NCBI GenBank assembly: GCA_947164805.1
Contig: CAMUXX010000068.1
Coordinates: 1-5,739 of the forward strand
Length of the DNA: 5,739 nt
Source: an uncultured Elusimicrobia bacterium
Lineage (GTDB): Bacteria > Elusimicrobiota > Elusimicrobia > Elusimicrobiales > Elusimicrobiaceae
Reading direction: 5' to 3'
The position numbers and the translations under genes were made by a program. The notes below the pieces were generated by a model. It searched no databases and had not been told where the DNA came from. It saw only the letters and a program-made list of their open reading frames with translations. Below are positions 1 through 5,244 of this stretch, piece after piece; position 1 is the first letter of the stretch; every line of letters begins with the position of its first letter.

Positions 1-677
1 CATCAGAGCGTTGGTGTATAACAGTAGCACAAGACGGCAGTTGCAGTGAATATGATTCTTTTCGTACTGAATACACCTATGATGCAAATGGGAATATGAC
101 ATCAAAGCGTTCTTGTGAAAGAGTAGGACAAGACGGCACTTGCTGGACTTATGGTAGTTACAATTATGACTACACCTATGATTCAAATGGGAATATGACA
201 TCATCGCGTGATTGTAAAACAGTAGCATCAGACGGCAGTTGCAGTGCTTATTATTCTTCTCGTCATGACTACACCTATGATGCAAATGGGAATAAGACAT
301 CAGAGCGTTATTGTAAAACAGTAGCACAAGACGGCAGTTGCAGTGCCTATCAAAGTTGGGGTAATACTGACTACACCTATGATGGAAACGGGAATATGAT
401 ATCAGCGCGTGAATGTAAAACAGTAGAATCAAACGGCAGTTGCAGTGCTTATAGTTATGCTTATGACCACACCTATGATGCAAATGGGAATATGACAAGT
501 GAGTCGACTAAATATTGTTTTAATGATGATTGTACAGAAGGTGTTGAAGATATTTACAATTATACATATGATGCAAATGGGAATAGGACAAGTCAGTCGA
601 ATAAAGGATGTTATAATGATGATTGTACAGAAGGTTATGAAAGTGTTATTAATTATGTATATGATGAAAATGGCAAT
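1..677 (+). repeat. Tandem coding repeat array, 93-102 bp units
   Basis: Units start at the first codon of the (Y/H)TYD or YVYD motif at 72, 171, 270, 372, 468, 561 and 654. Periods are therefore 99, 99, 102, 96, 93 and 93 bp. A further unit is cut by the left edge. The most conserved DNA is the block 'acctatgatgcaaatggg' at the head of each unit and 'gacggcagttgcagtg' in the middle. Units 1-5 share the C-x8-C version; units 6 and 7 share a distinct C-x4-C version and closely resemble each other (gatgattgtacagaagg in both). This pattern suggests separate local duplications. All periods are multiples of three, so gain or loss of a unit would keep the frame. Confidence 0.9.
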
Positions 678-785
678 CAAATATATAATAAAAGTACTAA
701 CAGAGTGTGGGGCGACGGATGGGAAGATCTTCGCGAAGATGATGAATGCTATTATCTTGATGGAAGAAATTATTATTTCTGTTAA
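1..785 (+). CDS. Cysteine-containing YD-repeat (RHS-like) protein, 5'-truncated by window edge
   Basis: The frame is open from base 3 to the TAA at 783-785, so the real start lies left of the window; the ATG at 96 falls inside a repeat and is not a start. About 260 residues are visible. They form tandem units beginning YTYDANGNMTS, which resembles the YD/RHS repeat of bacterial surface and secreted proteins that fold as beta-strand shells. Unlike ordinary RHS repeats, each unit carries a cysteine pair: C-x8-C in the first five (for example CKTVASDGSC), then C-x4-C (CFNDDC, CYNDDC) in the last two full units. The C-terminal cap is about 43 residues, rich in acidic and aromatic residues, and ends in Cys. 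No RHS core boundary motif, toxin domain, sorting signal or transmembrane segment is visible in this part. Paired cysteines suggest an extracytoplasmic, disulfide-stabilised protein, but the signal peptide would be outside the window. The coding region is certain; the function is unknown. Confidence 0.85.
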   Translation, partial: SERWCITVAQDGSCSEYDSFRTEYTYDANGNMTSKRSCERVGQDGTCWTYGSYNYDYTYDSNGNMTSSRDCKTVASDGSCSAYYSSRHDYTYDANGNKTSERYCKTVAQDGSCSAYQSWGNTDYTYDGNGNMISARECKTVESNGSCSAYSYAYDHTYDANGNMTSESTKYCFNDDCTEGVEDIYNYTYDANGNRTSQSNKGCYNDDCTEGYESVINYVYDENGNQIYNKSTNRVWGDGWEDLREDDECYYLDGRNYYFC

Positions 786-792
786 CTGAATT

Positions 793-820
793 TTACCCCT
801 GTGTTTTAGCATAGGGGTAA
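793..820 (+). other. Stem-loop without T-tract after the repeat gene
   Basis: TTACCCCT (793-800) pairs with AGGGGTAA (813-820). The stem can extend inward through a G-T, a T-A and a G-C pair (801-803 with 810-812), leaving a 6-base loop. It lies 7 bases after the stop of the repeat gene and 28 bases before the next start. Neither strand has the run of T expected after an intrinsic terminator, so it may be a weak or processed terminator, or an mRNA 3'-end stabiliser between two co-transcribed genes. Confidence 0.5.
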
Positions 821-848
821 GTATTATAAAAATATAAAAGGAGAATTT

Positions 849-1310
849 ATGAAAAAACTATTGATATTAACATTAACATTATTGTTACCTTTAGCAATTT
901 TTGCACAAGGTAATAAACAAAACAAATGGCAACAAAATTTAGAAAGAAGGAATGAACAAACTATACAACATTTGCAGATGCTGGGGTATTCTTATAACCG
1001 TACAGAAAAAGCGGAAGTAAAGGAAAGAATTGCCCAAAGCATAGACAGGGAAATAGAACATTGGTATATGGAAAATATGGGGACAATAAACCGTCTGCAA
1101 CAAGAAGAAGGCAAACCGGTTGAGAACCTAGACAAACAACAACTTGCAGCGGAAGTTAAAGCCGGTAAGATACCTGAAATAATGTATAAAACAGTTCCCG
1201 AACAAACGGCAAACCAATTAAAGCAACGCGCCGAGATGCGAAGGGAAGGCAAAACAAAAACTAAAAGCGCCAACCCCACCGGTAAAGGTTTAAAATTGTT
1301 TAAGAAGTAA
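849..1310 (+). CDS. Small secreted, charged alpha-helical protein of unknown function
   Basis: A 153-residue product. The start is set by AAAGGAG at 837-843, 5 bases before the ATG. The N-terminus is a classic Sec signal peptide: MKKLL, a hydrophobic core to about residue 18, and a likely signal peptidase I site after AIFA (residue 19), leaving a mature protein that starts QGNKQNK. There is no lipobox cysteine, and the protein contains no Cys at all. The mature part is highly hydrophilic, rich in Gln, Lys, Glu and Arg, and looks mostly helical (roughly residues 25-75 and 80-135). It ends in a basic tail (KGLKLFKK). I do not recognise a family. Its position 63 bases after the repeat gene, with an intrinsic terminator behind it, would allow co-transcription. 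A periplasmic partner or chaperone-like helper is possible but is only a guess. Confidence 0.85.
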   Translation: MKKLLILTLTLLLPLAIFAQGNKQNKWQQNLERRNEQTIQHLQMLGYSYNRTEKAEVKERIAQSIDREIEHWYMENMGTINRLQQEEGKPVENLDKQQLAAEVKAGKIPEIMYKTVPEQTANQLKQRAEMRREGKTKTKSANPTGKGLKLFKK

Positions 1311-1330
1311 TTATTAAATATTTATAGCAA

Positions 1331-1348
1331 TTGATTTATTTAAATCAA
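1331..1348 (+). other. AT-rich hairpin just ahead of terminator
   Basis: TTGATTT (1331-1337) is followed by the loop ATTT and then the exact complement AAATCAA (1342-1348). It lies 20 bases after the stop codon of the small secreted gene and one base before the stronger terminator stem. It may simply be an AT-rich coincidence or part of a double-hairpin 3' end. Confidence 0.4.
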
Positions 1349-1349
1349 C

Positions 1350-1380
1350 AAAGCCCGCTTTTAAAAGTGGGCTTTATTTA
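1350..1380 (+). terminator. Rho-independent terminator of the secreted-protein gene
   Basis: AAAGCCCGCTT (1350-1360) pairs with AAGTGGGCTTT (1365-1375) with one G-T pair and a 4-base TTAA loop. The T-rich run TTTATTTA follows. It lies 39 bases after the stop codon at 1308-1310 and is correctly oriented to end that transcript. Confidence 0.85.
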
Positions 1381-1463
1381 CCGAATGTAACAATTTTAAA
1401 ATAGGTCTTTTGGGTGCTTTTTTATAGGTATTTTTTATCTTTATTGTGGGCCTTTGTGCTCTG

Positions 1464-1482
1464 GTTAATAGCAGTAATTAAC
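1464..1482. promoter_or_regulatory. Short inverted repeat upstream of the micro-ORF, possible operator
   Basis: GTTAAT (1464-1469) and ATTAAC (1477-1482) are exact inverted copies separated by 7 bases. They are followed at once by -10-like strings TATAAA (1483-1488) and TATAAG (1496-1501), ahead of the ribosome binding site at 1507. No convincing -35 box is seen. The geometry suits a dimeric repressor near a promoter, but 6-base arms in AT-rich DNA arise easily by chance. Confidence 0.25.
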
Positions 1483-1518
1483 TATAAAATTAAAGTATAA
1501 GATGTGAAGGAGGTATTT

Positions 1519-1587
1519 ATGAAAGATAAAATAATACCATTATCAGCATTTATTTTCCTTTTACTTATCTCTTTAGTACTCTGTTAA
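1519..1587 (+). CDS. 22-residue hydrophobic micro-protein
   Basis: The ORF is 22 codons plus TAA. It begins MKDKII, continues with a hydrophobic stretch PLSAFIFLLLISLVL and ends in a single Cys. Support comes from a near-perfect Shine-Dalgarno (AAGGAGG, 1507-1513) 5 bases before the ATG, the same spacing as the other genes here, and from a terminator starting 38 bases after the stop. The product has two Lys near the N-terminus and one possible transmembrane helix of about 16 residues. It resembles small membrane peptides such as type I toxins, or a bare lipoprotein-like signal sequence, although LVLC is not a standard lipobox. A second stop (TAG) follows the TAA by one codon and the terminator comes soon after, so a larger decayed gene is unlikely. 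I do not recognise a family. The alternative is a chance ORF. Confidence 0.5.
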   Translation: MKDKIIPLSAFIFLLLISLVLC

Positions 1588-1624
1588 GATTAGAGGGTGA
1601 GTATAACTAAAATAATTATTCAAT

Positions 1625-1660
1625 AAAAAAGGGTTGCACTTTTATAGACAACCCTTTTTT
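1625..1660. terminator. Bidirectional terminator between convergent genes
   Basis: AAAAAAGGGTTG (1625-1636) pairs exactly with CAACCCTTTTTT (1649-1660) around a 12-base loop. A T-tract follows the stem on the + strand and, through the A-tract, also on the minus strand. It lies 38 bases after the micro-ORF stop and 15 bases beyond the minus-strand stop of the LplT-Aas gene, so it can end both transcripts. Confidence 0.9.
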
Positions 1661-1674
1661 ATCGGTAAATATTC

Positions 1675-4600
1675 TTAATTTTCACCGAAGTTTTTTATTT
1701 CATCAGCCTTTAGTTTTATATAATCTGTTTTGCCTGTGCCGCCTAAAGGTATTTCTTCAACTATGCGTAAAGTTTTGGGTATCCAAAGTTCACTGAAACC
1801 TTTGTCTTTTAAGGCTTGTTGCAAAACTTTTAAATCGGCATCTTGTTTTTGGGTGTAGGCAATAAGTTGCTCGCCGCGTTTTGCATCAGGTTTTGAAATT
1901 ATGGCATGTTTAATATCAGGCCAAATTTCCGTCATGGCGGCTTCTACCGCGGTTAAGGAGACCATTTCCCCGGCAATTTTTGCAAAGCGTTTTGCGCGGC
2001 CTTTCATAACAACAAAGCCGTCGCCATCAAAATCAACAATATCGCCGGTATCATACCAACCGTCTTTAAGTGTTTGAATTACGCCGGGTTTATCTTCTTT
2101 TAAGTAACCGAGCATAACATTATCGCCTTTAATAAACAGGCGTCCGCCTTCTTTAACGCCTTCAATTTTTTCAATACGTGCCTGCATGCAAGGCAAAAGT
2201 TTGCCAACCGTTCCGCGGCGGTAATACATTGGTGTGTTAAAAGATACGACAGGGCTTGCTTCAGTAGTACCATAGGCTTCCAAAATGCGTATACCAAACT
2301 TTTCTGTCCACAAGGCAAATGTTTCATCTTTTAATTTTTCACCGCCTATACCAATGTATTTAATATTGTAAAAATCATAAGGATGTGCTTGTTTACCATA
2401 GGCATTTAAAAATGTATCGGTACCGAAAAATACATTTGCATTTCTGTCGTAAACAAGTTCCGGTATGGCTTTATAATGCAGGGGGGAGGGGTATAAAAAG
2501 ACTGATGCTCCGTTTAAAATAGGTATAAACAAACCGCATGCTAAACCGAAACTGTGGAACATCGGCAGAGCATTAAAGAATTTATCTTGAAGCCCCATTT
2601 GAATTAAACTAGACATTTGATACCTATTCATATTTAAATTTTTATGACTTAGCGCAACACCCTTTGGTGCGCCCTCAGATCCGCTGGTAAATAAGATTAC
2701 GGCAGGTTTATCGGGGTTTCTGTCATTGCAAGTTATTTTATATGCTTGGTGGGGAAAAGCACTTTGCATAAGTGCAAAAAGTTTATCTTTTAAAGTTATA
2801 GTTTTTTGTATATCTTCAAGATAAATAATTTTTGTATCTGTTTGGTTTATTGCTTCAATAATATTACCAAGTTCCGCTTTTTGTATAAATGCGCGTGAAG
2901 TGACAAGTGCTTTGATTTGCGCAACTTTTAAAGCAAGTAAAATGTTCTTTATACCTGCGGAAAAGTTTATCATGGCCGGTACGCGCCCATAGGCCATAAG
3001 ACCGAAAATGCTTAAAGCGCAGGCATTAACATTTGGCAGCATGAGGCCTATAAATTCACCTTCTTTTGAAAACCTTGTAAATTTTCGCCCGAGTAAAAAT
3101 GAACCTGTTAGCAAAGTTCCAAAAGAAACTGTTTTTCGCGTCATATCTTCTAAAGCACGGGTGGAACGGCGTGCAAGGTCCACCGCTTCAATTAAACAAC
3201 GGAAAATTGTGTGTTGTAAATTAAAACTTTTTACTTTCATTTCAAGCATAAGTTCATATACGGCATCCTCTGCTTTATAACGGCGGTTGCGGCCTTTTAA
3301 ATTTTCTGCCAAATTTATTTTTCTGGGTGGCATAATGTTTATTACATATTCCAAATTACTTGGTAAATGCCTGAGTTTGCGCCCATAATAAGACCACTTT
3401 GTATATTGTGTGTTTTGAATATAAATCGGCAAGACTTGTGCACCAGAGCGTTCAATAACCATAGCCGGGCCCGGGTAAACTTTCATGATACCGCTTGTTG
3501 TGCTCATGCGGCCTTCGGGAAAAATTACAACTTTTGTTCCCTTTTTTACGCGGTCAATAATTGTTTTAACTGCAATAGCATTTGTAGGATCAACCGGTAT
3601 ATGGCGCACATATTTTAAAAATATTCGTACCCAAAAACGTTTTGCTATAGTACTGTCTACCATGAAGACAATGTCTTCCGGTAAAAATGCGGCAAGCAAA
3701 AGAGGATCTAAAAATGAATTATTATTTGCTACAATTACCGTCGGACCTTCGGCTTTGGAATAATTTTCCATACCGATTAATTTTATTTTATAAATGCTGT
3801 TTAAAAAGAAATATGCAGCAGACCTTAAAACATAATCAGGCAGCAGTGTGCAAGTGTAAATTGCAATAATTAAGTTTGCCGCAGCAAGGACGGTGATTAT
3901 CGCCGGTGTACCAAGCCCGAGTGTGAGTAAAGCATAAGCCACAAACCCAGCAAAAAGCATAAAAAAAGCATTTAAAAAATTGCAGGTTGCGAGCATACGT
4001 GTTTTAAATTTATCAGCAAGCATTGCTTGTAAATGCGCATTAAGCGGAACTATATAAAGTCCGCCGCAAATTGAAAGCATAATTATGCCGATAGTTAAAG
4101 CTATACCGAAGGGAGAACATAAAAAGTAAGATAAAGTTACCGGGGCAGCAAAATCAGGCATAAGTGCCAAAATAAAGGCAATTAAAAGCAAAGATACGGA
4201 CATCCCTATTGTGGTGAAAGGAACATATTTTATACTTATTTCCGCTTTAACTAAACGGTAGCAGGCCAAGCATCCAACCGCTACGGAAATACAAAATACG
4301 GTTATTAAAAAGATATATACTTCCGGCGCAAGATTTAAAATGGAGTTTGTAACACTGTTAAGTTGTGAAAGCAAAATTGCGGCGACAACCCAAAACCAGT
4401 TTATTGCCAAAATTGCCAAAAATAATTTTTTTGATTGGTTTGCCCTTGATAAATTCCGCCAGGTACTTTTAAAAATATTCGGTGTGATTTTTAAGGTTTT
4501 TGCAAGCGATTTTAAAGGGGGGAACATGCGGGTTACAATATAGCCCGCAACAGACAAAACAAACATAAAAATAAATATTGAATAGGAGTTATTGGTATCC

Positions 4601-5103
4601 GTAAATGTTAAACCGATAACTGTTCCAAATAAAATTGCGATATAGCGGCTTGATTCAAGCAAAGCGTTGCCGTCAATAAATTCGGTTTTATGTAATATTT
4701 GTGTCATCAAAGCATATTTTATCGGGCCAAAAAAGGCAGATTGTGTGCCCATTATAAATAAAGCAGCAAATAAAATTGCAATAGAGTTAAAATAAAAACC
4801 TAAAGCGGCTATTAAAACCGTAAAAATTTCGGTAAATTTAATTATGCGTGTAACTTTTGCTTTGTCATATTTATCACCTATTTGGCCTGCCAAAATTGAA
4901 AAGATAAAAAACGGTAGCATATAGAGCATGATCATCATTAAAATAATTTGTGAATTTTGCCCTTTATTTAATGTTAAAATATTAGCGGCAATTAAAGCGG
5001 TAAGGGCGGTTCTTATTAAGTTATCGTTTATTACGCCGGAAACTTGTGCCCAAAACAGTGCGGCAAAATCTTTACGCTTTAGCAAATTGAACAATCTTTT
5101 CAT
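1675..5103 (-). CDS. aas: LplT-Aas fusion: lysophospholipid flippase / acyltransferase / acyl-ACP synthetase
   Basis: This 1142-residue inner-membrane protein should import lysophospholipids (mainly lyso-PE) and reacylate them with acyl groups activated on ACP. Residues 1 to about 425 are a multi-span MFS transporter of the LplT type, with loop motif GDKYDK at 76-81. Residues about 445-605 are a PlsC-type acyltransferase with FPEGR at 528-532. Residues about 640-1135 are an AMP-forming ligase: FTSGSEGAPKG (805-815), YGTTE (944-948), YDTGD (1017-1021), hinge GRAKRFAKIAGEMVS (1035-1049) and the C-terminal catalytic Lys in GTGK (K1125). The hinge and the FLYPSPLHY block match E. coli Aas as I remember it. 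E. coli has separate lplT (about 397 aa) and aas (719 aa) genes; the fusion is known in other bacteria. The HX4D motif reads NNSFLD, with Asn at 461 in place of the catalytic His and D466 kept. The start is set by AAAGGAG on the minus strand (5109-5115), 5 bases before the ATG. Confidence 0.95.
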   Translation of the reverse strand: MKRLFNLLKRKDFAALFWAQVSGVINDNLIRTALTALIAANILTLNKGQNSQIILMMIMLYMLPFFIFSILAGQIGDKYDKAKVTRIIKFTEIFTVLIAALGFYFNSIAILFAALFIMGTQSAFFGPIKYALMTQILHKTEFIDGNALLESSRYIAILFGTVIGLTFTDTNNSYSIFIFMFVLSVAGYIVTRMFPPLKSLAKTLKITPNIFKSTWRNLSRANQSKKLFLAILAINWFWVVAAILLSQLNSVTNSILNLAPEVYIFLITVFCISVAVGCLACYRLVKAEISIKYVPFTTIGMSVSLLLIAFILALMPDFAAPVTLSYFLCSPFGIALTIGIIMLSICGGLYIVPLNAHLQAMLADKFKTRMLATCNFLNAFFMLFAGFVAYALLTLGLGTPAIITVLAAANLIIAIYTCTLLPDYVLRSAAYFFLNSIYKIKLIGMENYSKAEGPTVIVANNNSFLDPLLLAAFLPEDIVFMVDSTIAKRFWVRIFLKYVRHIPVDPTNAIAVKTIIDRVKKGTKVVIFPEGRMSTTSGIMKVYPGPAMVIERSGAQVLPIYIQNTQYTKWSYYGRKLRHLPSNLEYVINIMPPRKINLAENLKGRNRRYKAEDAVYELMLEMKVKSFNLQHTIFRCLIEAVDLARRSTRALEDMTRKTVSFGTLLTGSFLLGRKFTRFSKEGEFIGLMLPNVNACALSIFGLMAYGRVPAMINFSAGIKNILLALKVAQIKALVTSRAFIQKAELGNIIEAINQTDTKIIYLEDIQKTITLKDKLFALMQSAFPHQAYKITCNDRNPDKPAVILFTSGSEGAPKGVALSHKNLNMNRYQMSSLIQMGLQDKFFNALPMFHSFGLACGLFIPILNGASVFLYPSPLHYKAIPELVYDRNANVFFGTDTFLNAYGKQAHPYDFYNIKYIGIGGEKLKDETFALWTEKFGIRILEAYGTTEASPVVSFNTPMYYRRGTVGKLLPCMQARIEKIEGVKEGGRLFIKGDNVMLGYLKEDKPGVIQTLKDGWYDTGDIVDFDGDGFVVMKGRAKRFAKIAGEMVSLTAVEAAMTEIWPDIKHAIISKPDAKRGEQLIAYTQKQDADLKVLQQALKDKGFSELWIPKTLRIVEEIPLGGTGKTDYIKLKADEIKNFGEN

Positions 5104-5140
5104 AAATACTCCTTTAAAGGTAAAATTCCCCTACAAAACA

Positions 5141-5171
5141 ATTATATAAAATTGAGAAAACCATTTGACAA
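5141..5171 (-). promoter_or_regulatory. Candidate promoter of the LplT-Aas gene
   Basis: On the minus strand a perfect TATAAT (5146-5141) lies about 40 bases before the start codon. A TTGTCA string (5171-5166) sits 19 bases further upstream as a possible -35 box. The spacing is longer than the ideal 17 and the DNA is AT-rich, so the -10 is plausible and the -35 weak. Confidence 0.4.
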
Positions 5172-5206
5172 AAAATGTTTCATATATAAATTTCTTTTTA
5201 TAAATT

Positions 5207-5215
5207 TGATACAAT
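5207..5215 (+). promoter_or_regulatory. Extended -10 promoter of the Fe-S scaffold gene
   Basis: TGATACAAT (5207-5215) matches the extended -10 pattern TGnTAtAAT with one change. It would start transcription near 5222, giving a leader of about 23 bases that includes the ribosome binding site AAAGGAG (5233-5239). No good -35 box lies at 17 bases, as is common for extended -10 promoters. An exact TTGACA occurs at 5165-5170, but it is too far upstream to serve this -10. Confidence 0.5.
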
Positions 5216-5244
5216 ATAAGTATATATTCTATAAAGGAGATTTT

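Noticed and set aside
96..98. ATG as the start of the repeat protein
   Set aside because: The frame stays open to the left edge and already contains repeat-like sequence with a C-x8-C cassette before this Met, which is simply the M of a GNM motif.
1..677. CRISPR array or mobile repeat
   Set aside because: The repeats are in-frame coding units with variable intervening codons and no unique spacers of uniform length.
499..789. Open frame of 96 codons on the + strand inside the repeat gene
   Set aside because: It is a shifted frame of the repeats with Met/Ile-rich low-complexity translation; the in-frame YD-repeat reading is clearly the real one.
429..812. Open frame of 127 codons on the minus strand, very rich in Ile and Thr
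   Set aside because: It lies fully antisense to the YD-repeat gene; its repetitive Ile-rich composition mirrors the TAT/GAT/AAT-rich repeat codons, and it has no plausible independent start or family.
1381..1518. Possible structured RNA or riboswitch upstream of the micro-ORF
   Set aside because: Apart from the short inverted repeat, the stretch is T-rich without stable paired stems or a recognised aptamer motif.
5165..5190. TTGACA (5165-5170) with TATAAA (5185-5190) as a + strand promoter
   Set aside because: The spacer is only 14 bases, well short of the usual 16-18; the extended -10 at 5207-5215 is a better candidate.
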